DNA from: Ochrobactrum vermis
Lineage (GTDB): Bacteria > Pseudomonadota > Alphaproteobacteria > Rhizobiales > Rhizobiaceae
Direction: 5' to 3'
Assembly (NCBI RefSeq): GCF_002975205.1
Contig: NZ_PCOC01000002.1
Span: forward strand, 1,565,001 to 1,629,000
Length of the DNA stretch: 64,000 nucleotides
Part shown: positions 1 through 9,406 of the stretch, in pieces
How positions within the stretch are numbered: position 1 is the first letter of the stretch
Layout of the letters: the number at the start of each line of letters is the position of its first letter
The notes under the pieces: generated by a model
Seen by the model: the letters and a program-made list of their open reading frames with translations, nothing else
Databases searched by the model: none
Told to the model about the DNA's origin: nothing
Program-made: the position numbers and the translations under genes

Positions 1-593
1 AGTGATGGGCGCAACAGACTTCTCAAAGGATGGATCGCGACAGCGAGTCCCGTCGTCATCAGCGCGCTTGCCAGCAGCCCGAAGGCAAAACACATATGTC
101 CGAACCCGCAGAAGGCCATGGCAATGGTCGTCAGTGCGCCCAAACCGGATCCGGCAGTGCGGATGCGCGCCAATGTTCCAAAGGCCATTTCGCGTCTCAG
201 CAAGGCGACAACCGGCAAGGAGAGGCTTTCGACCAATGCGGCAACAATCGTGATGCTGAGAAACAGCTTCAGTTTCGGATCGTTATAAGACTCGGCGAAG
301 TACCCAAGTGTACAATAGAGGACCAGCGACAGCAGAACCGTCACGCCCATCAGGAACGTAAGCGACGTCTGGACGTCCTGATCGCGTACCTTGTCGATCT
401 TTATCAGGAACTCGGGACTGGCAAATTCGCGCAGCGAAAACACTATTGCCGTAAGGCTCAAGCCGATTACGCCCATTCCGGTTTCGGCCGGCCCCAGAAT
501 ACGAGACACCGCAGCGACAGTCACAAAGTTGAAGAGCAGTCCTGCATACTGCTCAAGCGCCGCCATGAGAAACCCTCTGCGACTGCCATTCAT
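1..593 (-). CDS. Wzx-like polysaccharide flippase, C-terminus beyond the window
   Basis: The reverse strand is open from an ATG to the window edge, giving about 197 N-terminal residues. The ATG follows GGAGCGG by a few bases and the protein begins MNGSRRGFLMAALEQ. The product is hydrophobic, with several membrane segments broken by short charged loops (IKIDKVRDQD, ALLRREMAFG). This layout is typical of the oligosaccharide flippase (Wzx/MOP) superfamily, which moves lipid-linked repeat units across the inner membrane. The call rests on topology plus position next to an initiating sugar-phosphate transferase and a Wzy-like gene. It is transcribed away from that + strand operon. An unrelated multi-pass protein cannot be excluded because about half the gene is missing. 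Confidence 0.7.
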   Translation of the reverse strand, partial: MNGSRRGFLMAALEQYAGLLFNFVTVAAVSRILGPAETGMGVIGLSLTAIVFSLREFASPEFLIKIDKVRDQDVQTSLTFLMGVTVLLSLVLYCTLGYFAESYNDPKLKLFLSITIVAALVESLSLPVVALLRREMAFGTLARIRTAGSGLGALTTIAMAFCGFGHMCFAFGLLASALMTTGLAVAIHPLRSLLRPS

Positions 594-869
594 GATCCGC
601 TCCAACGAGTAATCTCAGGCATGGTCGGCGTTTTCCGCATTACCATTTCGTCCCCCAAACACAGCAGCACGGGCAAAAGCGTCCGCAGGCGCAATTTTCC
701 AGACCACGCCCAGAATAGTCCTTTGTCACCGGCACGAAATGTCGCCCTTGGTGTTAGCACCTGACCTGAAAGGAGTATGGGGCACGCTCTAAAGCCAAGT
801 CGTGGACAGCAGCGTCAGTGCGTAAAAATTTCCAGAGTTTGATCTTTGTGAACGCGCCTCGGAGGAGAC

Positions 870-2018
870 ATGACGAGTCTTTCCTGGATAACGCTTCTGG
901 CCTTCGCCCTTTCCGTTGCTTTCTGCCTCGGTTTTCGCGGGCTGGCACGCGAATGGTATCTCATCGACATCCCGGATGCCCGAAAGAGACATGATGGAAA
1001 CGTCCCGCTTTGCGGTGGTATTGCCATTTTTCTCTCGTTTTCCGTAGCTGCGTTTCTAACGCTCGGCGTTTCAGGCCATGCAAATGCCATGGCCTTGCTG
1101 CCGGGGCTCGTGCTGATCCTTGTCACGGGCGTTCTCGACGACCGTTTCAATCTGCCCGTCGCACCGCGTCTCGCGATTCAGTTGCTTGCAGCCTTCCTGA
1201 TGATAGGCATCGCCGGTATCCGTCAAACCTATCTCGGGCTTGCGTCCGAAGGCATCGAGCCATCGGGGATGACCACCCCCGAAATGTTGATGCAAGTCCT
1301 GACCGGGCCGCTTTTCCTGATCATCGCGCTTGCTTTCATTGTCGGCCTTGTCAACGCGGTCAATATGAGTGACGGCGTTGACGGACTGGCGGGCTCGGCA
1401 AGTGCTGCCGCCTTCTTCTGGCTGGCCGTCATCGGTTTTGGTGTCGGCGAGCATCGCATCGGGTTGCAGGCGCTCGCCCTTGCAGCCGCATGTCTCGGCT
1501 TTCTCGTCTTCAACATGCGGCATCGATGGCGTGCAAAGGCAAGCCTCTTCCTTGGTGACGGCGGCAGCACACTTCTCGGCGCGGCCCTTGCAGGTTTTAT
1601 CCTCATTCTTGCGAGCGGAACCGCCGCTGTCGCCTTCCCCATCCTGATCTGGATCGTCATCGTTCCCGTCATCGATACGTTAAGCTTGATCGTGCGCCGC
1701 ATGTCGGCGCGCAGAAGCCCGTTTTCACCGGACAGACAGCACCTGCATCATCTGCTGATGGATGCAGGACTTTCCTGCGGGCAAACTGCCGTAGCAATTA
1801 TGGCACTCAACCTCACGGCAGGAGCCATCGCCTATATCGCCATCCGGTTCGACGTACCGGTCTGGACGATGCTTCTGGCGCTGGCGATCCCGGCCGTAGC
1901 GCACACGCTTTTCGTGCTGCGAATGACCAGAGGCATGCGTCAGGCTGTTGCCGCTTCGATGGCCGAGGGCAATTCAAACACCAAACCGAACATCACTTAT
2001 CCCGGGGCAACTTCATGA
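870..2018 (+). CDS. WecA/MraY-type undecaprenyl-phosphate sugar-1-phosphate transferase
   Basis: This 382-residue multi-pass membrane enzyme should start the lipid-linked repeat unit by moving a HexNAc-1-phosphate (or similar) from UDP-sugar to undecaprenyl phosphate. Family motifs are all visible: the DD pair at about residues 90-91, NMSDGVDGLAG at 165-175, FLGDGGS near 228-233 and the HLHH motif at about 291-294. The start has a strong GGAGGAG ribosome site. It opens a + strand operon in which each following gene overlaps its neighbour by four bases (ATGA). The sugar it transfers cannot be read from the sequence. Confidence 0.93.
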   Translation: MTSLSWITLLAFALSVAFCLGFRGLAREWYLIDIPDARKRHDGNVPLCGGIAIFLSFSVAAFLTLGVSGHANAMALLPGLVLILVTGVLDDRFNLPVAPRLAIQLLAAFLMIGIAGIRQTYLGLASEGIEPSGMTTPEMLMQVLTGPLFLIIALAFIVGLVNAVNMSDGVDGLAGSASAAAFFWLAVIGFGVGEHRIGLQALALAAACLGFLVFNMRHRWRAKASLFLGDGGSTLLGAALAGFILILASGTAAVAFPILIWIVIVPVIDTLSLIVRRMSARRSPFSPDRQHLHHLLMDAGLSCGQTAVAIMALNLTAGAIAYIAIRFDVPVWTMLLALAIPAVAHTLFVLRMTRGMRQAVAASMAEGNSNTKPNITYPGATS

Positions 2019-2902
2019 ACGTTTCCGTACTCATCATGACGCTGAACGAAGAGGTCAACCTGCCTACCTGCCTGGCTTCGCTGGACTGGTGCGACGATAT
2101 CGTCATCCTCGATTCCTACAGCTGCGACCGCACGGTCGAAATCGCAAAAGCGGCAGGCGCTCGCGTTTTCCAGCATGCCTATGACACCGAAGACCGCCAG
2201 CGCATGTATGGCCTCACGGAAATCAAGTTCAAGCATGACTGGGTCTACACACCTGATGCCGATGAGATCACACCGCCGGACCTGCGCGATGAAATGCTGG
2301 CAATCGCCTCCGATCCCAAGCGGCCCGAAGTCTTCTTCAAGGCGCGTTACAAAAACATGTTCATGGGGCGGTGGATTCGTCATGCAAGCCTTTACCCAAC
2401 CTGGATCACCCGACTGGTAAGACCTGACCGGGTTCGGTTCGAACGCTCGGTGCATTCACGCGCCAGCGGCGGACCGGAAGGTGCCTTGCAAGCCCATTTC
2501 ATCCATTACAGCTTCAACAAGGGCCTCGAAGCCTGGTACGACAAGCACAACCGCTATTCTTCCGCAGAGGCTGACCTATCCGCCTCACGCCTGCTCGAAC
2601 GCAAGATCGATTGGGGTGGCATTCTTTCGACGGTTCCGGAGCGGCGGCGGCGGGCATTGAAATCGCTCTCCTATCACATGCCGTTCAGGCCGAGCCTGCG
2701 CTTCCTCTATATGTATCTGCTGCGCCGCGGCTTTCTCGACGGCAAGCCCGGTTATCTCTATTGCCGCCTGCTTTCGGCTTACGAGTTCATGATCGTCGTC
2801 AAGACAGAAGAGCAGCGCCAGCGCCAGTCCGCGCTCCACGGGAGCACTCCGTCAGTCAGGCACCCGCTGGAAACCGACGCAACGGAACGGCGTTTGATAT
2901 GA
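2015..2902 (+). CDS. Family 2 glycosyltransferase, WaaE/KdtX-like
   Basis: A cytoplasmic GT-A-fold glycosyltransferase of 295 residues. The N-terminus has the GT2 nucleotide-sugar region (VSVLIMTLNEEVNLPTCL) and a DxD-like motif in YTPDADE near residue 86. The C-terminal half carries the basic, aromatic helix seen in WaaE-like enzymes that work on lipid-linked acceptors at the membrane. It overlaps the upstream sugar-phosphate transferase by ATGA and is coupled to the next gene the same way, so it probably adds an early sugar to the repeat unit. Donor and linkage are unknown. Confidence 0.88.
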   Translation: MNVSVLIMTLNEEVNLPTCLASLDWCDDIVILDSYSCDRTVEIAKAAGARVFQHAYDTEDRQRMYGLTEIKFKHDWVYTPDADEITPPDLRDEMLAIASDPKRPEVFFKARYKNMFMGRWIRHASLYPTWITRLVRPDRVRFERSVHSRASGGPEGALQAHFIHYSFNKGLEAWYDKHNRYSSAEADLSASRLLERKIDWGGILSTVPERRRRALKSLSYHMPFRPSLRFLYMYLLRRGFLDGKPGYLYCRLLSAYEFMIVVKTEEQRQRQSALHGSTPSVRHPLETDATERRLI

Positions 2903-3519
2903 TGATGCTCATCATTCTGCCTTGTGCCGTTCTGTTCGGGATTGCCGCGATGTTTTTCTCGGAGCCGGTTTTGACCTTGCAGGATGATGGCGGCAGAGCG
3001 GATGTGATCGTCGTCCCCGGCGGGGATGGCCCGCCTCGCGCGGCACAGGCGGCTCGCCTCTGGAAGGAAGGCCGCTCGCCCGTGATCCTCGTCACCGGTG
3101 ACGGTGACTGCCTCTACAACAAGCGGATCATGATACGTAAGGGTGTGAAGCCGTCGGCTATCTTCGTGGAATGCCAGTCGGGCAGCACATGGCAGAATGC
3201 CCGATTTTCAGCACCCGTCCTGCGCGAAATACAGGCCAGAAGCGCCCTAATCGTGACCAACTGGTATCATTCGCGCCGCGCTATAGCGAGCTTTCGCGCC
3301 GCCTGTCCGCAGATGCGCTTCATCTCGTCTCCCATCGGCGGTGATGACGGTCGCCCCGGTTTTCCGGCGACATCCGCAGATATGGAGCTGGTCGCCAAAG
3401 AATATGTAAAGCTCGGCTGGTATCTGCTTTCAGGCCGCATCTTCCCGCACGATCTATCCGCGAGCGAACCGGCGCCTGATCTTTCAGATGTATGCGCTGC
3501 TGCGGGGGTTACCCAATGA
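2899..3519 (+). CDS. YdcF-like DUF218 membrane-anchored protein
   Basis: The start was set at an ATG overlapping the previous stop (ATGA), giving 206 residues. An N-terminal hydrophobic segment (MMMLIILPCAVLFGIAAMFF) anchors a DUF218 domain from about residue 33 to 180. Family hallmarks are the strand DVIVVPGG, the helix PPRAAQAARLWKEG, the strand PVILVTG, and TNWYHSRRA. DUF218 proteins (YdcF, SanA, ElyC) are tied to envelope and lipid-carrier metabolism, but their reaction is not settled. Its place inside a tightly coupled polysaccharide operon points to a role in that pathway; this is inference. Confidence 0.82.
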   Translation: MMMLIILPCAVLFGIAAMFFSEPVLTLQDDGGRADVIVVPGGDGPPRAAQAARLWKEGRSPVILVTGDGDCLYNKRIMIRKGVKPSAIFVECQSGSTWQNARFSAPVLREIQARSALIVTNWYHSRRAIASFRAACPQMRFISSPIGGDDGRPGFPATSADMELVAKEYVKLGWYLLSGRIFPHDLSASEPAPDLSDVCAAAGVTQ

Positions 3520-4826
3520 ACCTCTCGCTCACCTGGATCTTCACAGGCTTCGTCCTCTGCTTTCTGGCTGGCGGCCTCTTTTTCCGTCCGGAACGAATGT
3601 ATCAGTTTCCGTTCCTGGCAGGCGTGATGACCTTCGGTTTCCTGCTGCCGCAATTGCCCGCCCTTGTTTACGATCAGTTTCTGCCTTCCGGCGCCTATGC
3701 CAAGACAATGATCATGGGCATTCTGTCATTTGCAATGCTGGCGCTCGGTTGGCGCATGGCGAAAAGGCCGATCGGATTTCTCAGCGTCAGCTTCAGCGAG
3801 CGCAGGTTGATTTGGGCCGCTGCCGGCCTGTCGGTTTTCGGCGCCGTGTTCTACTTCCTCTTGAGCCGTCTGCCCGGAGATGTTTCCATCGGCATGCAAA
3901 TGACCGGCATGCCAGTCGTCTATCTCTTCTTCGCGCAGCTCATGCCCTACGGACTGGCCATCGCAGTGCTCTGCTTTGTGCGTCGGCCGTCATGGTTTGC
4001 GCTGGCAGTCATCCTGTTCGACCTGGTCTTCTACCTCGACCGTATTCTCGTTACCGGAAAGCGCGCAGAGACCATCCAGCTTGTCCTCATGTTCCTTCTG
4101 CCCCTCTGGTTCTACCGACGCATTGTCGTTCCTCGCACGATCATGGCAATCGGCATTCTGGCTGGCACGTTTCTGATGACAAGCATGGGCGACTATCGGC
4201 AGGTTACGCGCACGGATGCTAGCTTCGTCCTCGATGAGATTCTGGAAATCGACTATGCAGCCAATTTTCGCAGCACCCTTGAGCGCGGTGGCCCGGAAAT
4301 GCGCAATGCCGTGCAACGTATTGATGAAATCGATCGGCGGCTGGAATTCGACTACGGCAAATATCACTGGAACCGTATCGTCTTTACATTCATTCCGGCA
4401 CAACTCGTCGGGGGCGATATCAAGGAAGCGCTCTATCTCGACGTCCCCGAACCCGGCCGGGATTATAATCCGCTGACTGGCACGACAGAAACAGGATTGG
4501 TCGATGCATTCTCGTCATTCTGGTATTTCGGGGCCCTGAAATTCCTGCTGCTTGCCTGGGCCATGCGCAGGCTTTGGGAAACCGCGATGGCGGGCGAGAT
4601 GCTGGGGCAACTGGTCTACATGCTGTCTATCGTTCCGGCCATGCATTCCATCTCTCATCACACGGATTGGGTCGTGCCGGTCTGGATTCACATGTCCTTG
4701 TTCCTCGTTCCCATTCTGTCGTTCTGCGTAATCCGCAATCGGTCGATACACCTCCCGCTTCCGCCGTCACAAAGCGGCTCAATGATGATCCGGGGCCCCA
4801 ACCTTCAGAAAGGATGGTCATCATGA
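3516..4826 (+). CDS. Wzy-like polysaccharide polymerase (multi-pass membrane protein)
   Basis: The start was placed at an ATG overlapping the previous stop (MNLSLTWIF), giving 436 residues. About ten hydrophobic segments are visible, interrupted by one large hydrophilic loop at roughly residues 225-320 (from DYRQVTRTD to GTTETGLVD). Several hydrophobic segments on each side of a large periplasmic loop is the usual layout of Wzy-type polymerases, which are poorly conserved in sequence. As the only such protein among these initiation, flippase and export genes, it is the best polymerase candidate. An O-antigen-ligase-like role is the main alternative. Confidence 0.68.
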   Translation: MNLSLTWIFTGFVLCFLAGGLFFRPERMYQFPFLAGVMTFGFLLPQLPALVYDQFLPSGAYAKTMIMGILSFAMLALGWRMAKRPIGFLSVSFSERRLIWAAAGLSVFGAVFYFLLSRLPGDVSIGMQMTGMPVVYLFFAQLMPYGLAIAVLCFVRRPSWFALAVILFDLVFYLDRILVTGKRAETIQLVLMFLLPLWFYRRIVVPRTIMAIGILAGTFLMTSMGDYRQVTRTDASFVLDEILEIDYAANFRSTLERGGPEMRNAVQRIDEIDRRLEFDYGKYHWNRIVFTFIPAQLVGGDIKEALYLDVPEPGRDYNPLTGTTETGLVDAFSSFWYFGALKFLLLAWAMRRLWETAMAGEMLGQLVYMLSIVPAMHSISHHTDWVVPVWIHMSLFLVPILSFCVIRNRSIHLPLPPSQSGSMMIRGPNLQKGWSS

Positions 4827-5449
4827 CCGTGACGTCGGACAGCGAGATACCGCTCGCCAGAGAAATTGGCCATTCTCGACAACAAGAAGGCATTACCGGT
4901 AGAATGAGCGCGTCACGCCCCCTTGAGGGCGGCGCGACCTTCACATTGGGACACCGCATCCAGCGTCTGTGCTGGCAGGCGAGCTGGCTCGTGCTGGCGG
5001 CGTGGACACCATCCTTCCTGTGGCGCTGGCGCGGCGCGGTGCTGCGCATCTTCGGCGCGAATGTTCACAGAACAGCCATTGTACGCGGCAGCGCACGCAT
5101 CTGGTGGCCGGGCAATCTGACCATGGGCGCGCATTCATCGCTCGGGCCAGGCGCGCTTTGCTACAACGTGGCCCATGTGACGCTTGCACCCTTCGCCATC
5201 GTCTCGCAGCGCGCGCATCTTTGCACGGCGGGGCACAATATCGATCAGGCCGATTTTCCGCTTACTGCTGCTCCCATTCACATCGGACCTTATGGCTGGG
5301 TTGCAGCCGAAGCCTTCGTGGGACCGGGCGTAAGCATCGGTGAAGGCGCGGTTCTCGGCGCGCGCGGGGTCAGTTTCCGCGATATGGACCCATGGATGGT
5401 CTATGCCGGCAACCCGGCCAAGCCGGTACGGCCACGGCGAAAGCCTTGA
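4823..5449 (+). CDS. Left-handed beta-helix acetyltransferase, WcaF-like
   Basis: The 208-residue product starts at an ATG overlapping the upstream stop; another in-frame ATG lies nine bases earlier. After a disordered N-terminus and an amphipathic stretch (RIQRLCWQASWLVLAAW) comes a hexapeptide-repeat domain (VHRTAIVRGSARIWWPGNLTMGAHSS broken over several coils). A catalytic-type His is in LCTAGHNID, and the capping segment ends MVYAGNPAKPV. This is the pattern of WcaF/colanic-acid O-acetyltransferases, which use acetyl-CoA to acetylate repeat-unit sugars. It closes the forward operon and is convergent with the GT4 gene three bases away. Confidence 0.87.
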   Translation: MTVTSDSEIPLAREIGHSRQQEGITGRMSASRPLEGGATFTLGHRIQRLCWQASWLVLAAWTPSFLWRWRGAVLRIFGANVHRTAIVRGSARIWWPGNLTMGAHSSLGPGALCYNVAHVTLAPFAIVSQRAHLCTAGHNIDQADFPLTAAPIHIGPYGWVAAEAFVGPGVSIGEGAVLGARGVSFRDMDPWMVYAGNPAKPVRPRRKP

Positions 5450-5452
5450 CAG

Positions 5453-6652
5453 TCAGGCTGCCGGAACGGATCGAAGCGCCTTGCGACCTGCAGCGGCGTC
5501 GGTCTTTTGCAGCTGGAAGCTTTGATAGGCCGCAATCGTCTGAAGTGCGATACGCGGCCAGGTGTAATTATCCCGCACGAGTTTGGCACCGGCCGCACCC
5601 ATTCGCTTCGCGCGATCCGGATCTTCGAGAATCCGTTCAAGCGCGGAAGCCACTGCCATCGGATCGAGCGAGCAGACCACCCCGGCACCGGCTTCGGCAA
5701 CTTCCGGGAAATGGCATGCATCGGTAATCGCCACCGGCACGCCGCAGGCAAGTGCCTCGGTTATGGCAACGCTGAAGCCTTCCTGACGGCTCGGCAGGCA
5801 GAAGCATGCCGATTGCTTCAGGGCGGCGATCTTGGCCGGACCGTACAGCCCGCCTGTCATGTGCACCCGCGCTGCAAGTCCGTATTGACGAATACGCTGG
5901 CGGAATTCTTCTTCGGCCCCTCCGTCAGGGCCTGCGACTACCAGATCCACATCTGGACATAGAGGAGCGACCCGACGGAAGGCATCAGCAAGAATATCGA
6001 GCCCTTTCTTGTAATGAAGTCGCGACAGAAACAGCACATATCGCCGCTTTGGCAAACCGCGAACGACAATATTCCCGTCGCCCTCGACCTCATTGAGAAA
6101 AATTCCATTCGGGATGATCATCGACGGCGGCTTCAAACCAAGAGGCCGCATCAAGTCGATCTCGTCTCCGTTCAGCGCGTGAATAAAGGCCGCGCCGTCA
6201 AGCATTCGTCGGAAGCCGAGCTTGAGGGCAAGCTTTTTCTTCCAGGCGCTCTGCTGCATGCTCCATACGTCGAGCATCCCGCAACAGCATATGCAGTAGG
6301 GCATGCGATAGCGACGGCATAACATGGCTGCACGCAGGAGATTTGTTTCCCATACGCCATGCAGATGGACAAAATCCGCACCACGGATCAAGCCGGTCAT
6401 CGCCTGCGCAGCACGATAGCCGAGCAGCATCTCAACCGTATCGGGCATGGGCAGAAGCAGTGTCTGCACCATCTCGAAACCGGGAATTGATGCTGTCGCG
6501 GTTACGGCTCGTCGATTGATTTCTTCATCGCTGTAACTGACAATCGTCACGTCATGACCAAGCGAGGCCTGCGCCGCTGCCAGCCGCACAACCACGGCCT
6601 GCGGACCGCCTTTGGCCGGATCGTAGGAACCGATGACATGAACTATGTTCAT
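5453..6652 (-). CDS. Family 4 glycosyltransferase (third of three in tandem)
   Basis: A 399-residue GT-B retaining glycosyltransferase. The N-terminal Glycos_transf_4-type domain has the glycine-rich loop (GSYDPAKGGPQAVVVRLA). The C-terminal GT1 domain has RRYVLFLSRLHYKKGLDIL and the E-x7-E motif in SRQEGFSVAITEALACGVPV. It overlaps the upstream GT4 gene by ATGA, so the three - strand transferases form one transcript. It should add a sugar to the growing repeat unit at the cytoplasmic face. The donor could be GDP-fucose or GDP-mannose, given gmd and fcl nearby, but the sequence does not fix this. Confidence 0.9.
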   Translation of the reverse strand: MNIVHVIGSYDPAKGGPQAVVVRLAAAQASLGHDVTIVSYSDEEINRRAVTATASIPGFEMVQTLLLPMPDTVEMLLGYRAAQAMTGLIRGADFVHLHGVWETNLLRAAMLCRRYRMPYCICCCGMLDVWSMQQSAWKKKLALKLGFRRMLDGAAFIHALNGDEIDLMRPLGLKPPSMIIPNGIFLNEVEGDGNIVVRGLPKRRYVLFLSRLHYKKGLDILADAFRRVAPLCPDVDLVVAGPDGGAEEEFRQRIRQYGLAARVHMTGGLYGPAKIAALKQSACFCLPSRQEGFSVAITEALACGVPVAITDACHFPEVAEAGAGVVCSLDPMAVASALERILEDPDRAKRMGAAGAKLVRDNYTWPRIALQTIAAYQSFQLQKTDAAAGRKALRSVPAA

Positions 6653-7875
6653 ACCGGCTTCTCCTGAAATATTGCTGAAACCAGCCGTTCGCCGTAACGC
6701 GATAAAGTAAAGTCAGCAGCGCGTTCCCGCGCATTCTCTCCCATCCGTTCCAGCATCGCCGGATTGCCTGCCAGTTCCTGCAGGATTTCGGCTGTCTCCA
6801 TGACGTCGCGGATCGGCACGATGTAGCCATCGACGCCGTTGCGAACGACACTGCCTGTGTTTTCGGTACAAATGACGGGCAGCCCGGCGGCCAGCGCTTC
6901 ATAAACGGAGATCGCCGACCCCTCGCATAATGACGGGAGCAGAAAAACATCGGCCCATTCGAATTGCTGGCGCATCTCGCTGCGGGGAATTGGGCCTGCC
7001 AGTTCGACGGAAGCCGCAAGTCTGGCCTGTGCTTCCGGCAACAGGTCCAGCGGGCCGACCATCCGGAATTCTACCTTCCCGGCTAAAAGGCGCGAAACCT
7101 CGCCGACATATGGCGAGCCTTTGCGCAGTCCGACAGCCCCCACCGTCAGCACGCGTAATTTACCTGGAGCCCGCGCTTTCCGCTCGATTTGAAAGCGCGT
7201 ATCGACCCCTGTCGGCACCATGACGACCTTTTCCGGTGCGCAACCTTCTTCAATCACATGATGGGCAACAAAGGGCGACGGGCACAAAACCACATCGGCC
7301 AACTGCCATTCGGTTCGTTCACGCTCGGCAAAAGCCTCGGCATATCCGTCGTTCTCCACCGGCAATTGCCAGCCCGGATTCAACAGTTCCTCTTCATATC
7401 CAAGCTGTTCAACGATAGTGCGCGGCGCAATCACCTGATCCACGACGGTCCACAGACCCATTTTTCGTGCGGCCGACAGCACTTCCACTGCCTCGCCGCT
7501 GAAAGCATACACCCCGCCTGCACCATGAAACCCGCCTTCGGCCACCAAACGCCCAAAGGTCTCCCCCGCCCATATCGCATTGGCGGTGGATTTCGGCCCG
7601 GTCTGGTTGGCCAGCCTGCGCACTGCGGAATGCAATCCGAAACCTGGGAAACTCGTCATCTGTTCCAGCGGAATGCCCTGGGGCTTGCGTCCAACCAGCC
7701 TCCGCACAGAGGACGGCAGCGCCGTGGGAGGCAAGCTGCTGAGAAAACGCGGCCATCCCTGAAAAGCGCATATATCTGTATAGAAATGCGCCAGTTTCTG
7801 ATTGCTCGCAAAAATACGCGGGACGGCATAGTGCCGCCGCGCACCCAACTGGCTGACGACAACCGACCCGTCCAT
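6649..7875 (-). CDS. Family 4 glycosyltransferase (second of three in tandem)
   Basis: The product is about 408 residues. Two starts are possible, a GTG at 7878 and the ATG directly after it; the ATG is preferred because it lies six bases from GAGGGA and forms TGATG with the previous stop. The N-terminal half (VVVSQLGARRHYAVPRIF) resembles other polysaccharide-locus GT4 enzymes. The C-terminal GT1 domain has KLRVLTVGAVGLRKGSPYV and the E-x7-E motif in SLCEGSAISVYEALAAGLPV. It is coupled on both sides to GT4 genes. Acceptor and donor are unknown. Confidence 0.88.
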   Translation of the reverse strand: MDGSVVVSQLGARRHYAVPRIFASNQKLAHFYTDICAFQGWPRFLSSLPPTALPSSVRRLVGRKPQGIPLEQMTSFPGFGLHSAVRRLANQTGPKSTANAIWAGETFGRLVAEGGFHGAGGVYAFSGEAVEVLSAARKMGLWTVVDQVIAPRTIVEQLGYEEELLNPGWQLPVENDGYAEAFAERERTEWQLADVVLCPSPFVAHHVIEEGCAPEKVVMVPTGVDTRFQIERKARAPGKLRVLTVGAVGLRKGSPYVGEVSRLLAGKVEFRMVGPLDLLPEAQARLAASVELAGPIPRSEMRQQFEWADVFLLPSLCEGSAISVYEALAAGLPVICTENTGSVVRNGVDGYIVPIRDVMETAEILQELAGNPAMLERMGENARERAADFTLSRYGERLVSAIFQEKPV

Positions 7876-9146
7876 CACAATTCCCTCGGCTGGAACTGCC
7901 GATCGAGAACCGGCATGACTGCTGGCACCGCCTTTTCCTCAAGCCGCGAAATGGCCGATTGCCAGACGGCAGCGCCATATTCGCGCGAATAGGCCGTTTC
8001 CATCAGGTAACGCGCATTATTGCCCATCGACATGCGTCCCACAGGAGAATGACGCAGATGCAGGATCGCGTTGACCAACGCATCGACATCGCCCGGCCTC
8101 AGCGCCACGCCACATTGAAAATCGCGGACAATCGTGCCGATTTCGCCCTGCGTATCGCCAATGAAGATGGTGGGGCGGGCGGCGGCAAGCACGCCGTAGA
8201 ACTTGCTGGGCACGATGCAATGTTCCAGCTCCGGCTTCAGGGAAACCAGATGCACATTGGCCGCGCCAAGGCTTTCGGAAAGCTTTTCCACGGGCTGAAA
8301 CGGTTTCATCATCACATTGGTCAATCGCCGCCGTTTGACTTCGCTTTCGACGAAGCCGCGCTGCTGCCCCTCGCCTATCATCAGAAAAACGATGCTTTTC
8401 ATATGCCGGAGCCGTTCGGCAGCATCGAGAACCGTCTTGAACTCATGCGCGCGGCCGAAATTGCCCGAATATCCGATGACAAATTTCCGGCCGAGCCCCC
8501 AGGCGCGACGCAGAGGGTTTTGCGCAGGTTCCACCGGAACGATCTCGTTGCGGTCAGCCCAGTGGTGAACCACACTCATGCTTTCCGCCGGTATGTCCCT
8601 TGTCGAAAGATAATGGGCCATGCGCTCTATCGGGCAAATGGTCAGCGCGGATTGGCGCATCGACCAGTTGCGCAGGATCATGGCGAGCTTGCCGGAAACG
8701 GTGTCGGACTTGATGAGACCAAGTTCAATCGCCGTTTCAGGGAAAAGGTCCATCACCCAGTTGACCAGCTTTGCCCGGCGCAGGCGGATCGGCAGCGCTG
8801 CCGAAACCGACAGAAGCGGCGGATCGGTACAGACCACGCAGACATCGTCCTTGCGGGCATTGGAAGCGAACCACGCCGCCGCTGACAGATGAAAAGTCGC
8901 ATAATCGACTGCTCGCCCGACAAGCTTTCCACGACCGAAGCCGGAGGTCCATATGCGATGCACATCGATACCGTCGATAGTCTCCCGCGCGGGCAGAACG
9001 TCCTTCCGCTTGTCGTGATAGCTGCGGCTTGCCAGCACTGTCGTTTCGATGCCCTCGCGCGCAAGCGTATGGGCAAGGCTCGTCACCATCCGGCTGGTCG
9101 CCGACTGGTCCGGGTAGAAGTAACGATTGGCAAGCACCACACGCAT
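7875..9146 (-). CDS. Family 4 glycosyltransferase, WcaI-like (first of three in tandem)
   Basis: The true start is taken as the ATG of MRVVLANRYFYPDQSATSRM, which follows AGGAAGTG by a few bases; an in-frame extension of 52 residues upstream has no family character. The 423-residue enzyme shows the N-terminal motif of WcaI/WbuB-like transferases (YFYPDQSATSRM, HRIWTSGFGRG, VVCTDPPLL). Its C-terminal GT1 domain has KFVIGYSGNFGRAHEFKTVLD and VPSKFYGVLAAARP. It leads the - strand transferase trio and is divergent from gmd, about 260 bases away. Members of this group often transfer fucose or fucosamine-type sugars, but that is only suggestive here. Confidence 0.88.
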   Translation of the reverse strand: MRVVLANRYFYPDQSATSRMVTSLAHTLAREGIETTVLASRSYHDKRKDVLPARETIDGIDVHRIWTSGFGRGKLVGRAVDYATFHLSAAAWFASNARKDDVCVVCTDPPLLSVSAALPIRLRRAKLVNWVMDLFPETAIELGLIKSDTVSGKLAMILRNWSMRQSALTICPIERMAHYLSTRDIPAESMSVVHHWADRNEIVPVEPAQNPLRRAWGLGRKFVIGYSGNFGRAHEFKTVLDAAERLRHMKSIVFLMIGEGQQRGFVESEVKRRRLTNVMMKPFQPVEKLSESLGAANVHLVSLKPELEHCIVPSKFYGVLAAARPTIFIGDTQGEIGTIVRDFQCGVALRPGDVDALVNAILHLRHSPVGRMSMGNNARYLMETAYSREYGAAVWQSAISRLEEKAVPAVMPVLDRQFQPREL

Positions 9147-9406
9147 GATTTCACTTCCTATTGCTCGATCCCGTTGATCAGAGGATCGCAACAGCGCGGC
9201 AGATACCGCAAGAAACCCAAAGGCATGGCCGACACAGACAGCGGGCGAACTGCCTACCTCTTTGGGTGAAACCGGCCATACCGGGTGCGCTTCAAGCCTC
9301 ATCCGAAGAGGGATGTTCCGGCTCGCGATTGCCGTTTTGGAGCCGTTCTGTCTGCGCGGAAAATAGCTAACATGGTTTCATCAAAACTCTGGTCGGAGGG
9401 AACACC

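Noticed and set aside
30..764. A 244-codon + strand frame at the left end
   Set aside because: It is antisense to the flippase-like gene, whose hydrophobic reading is far more protein-like.
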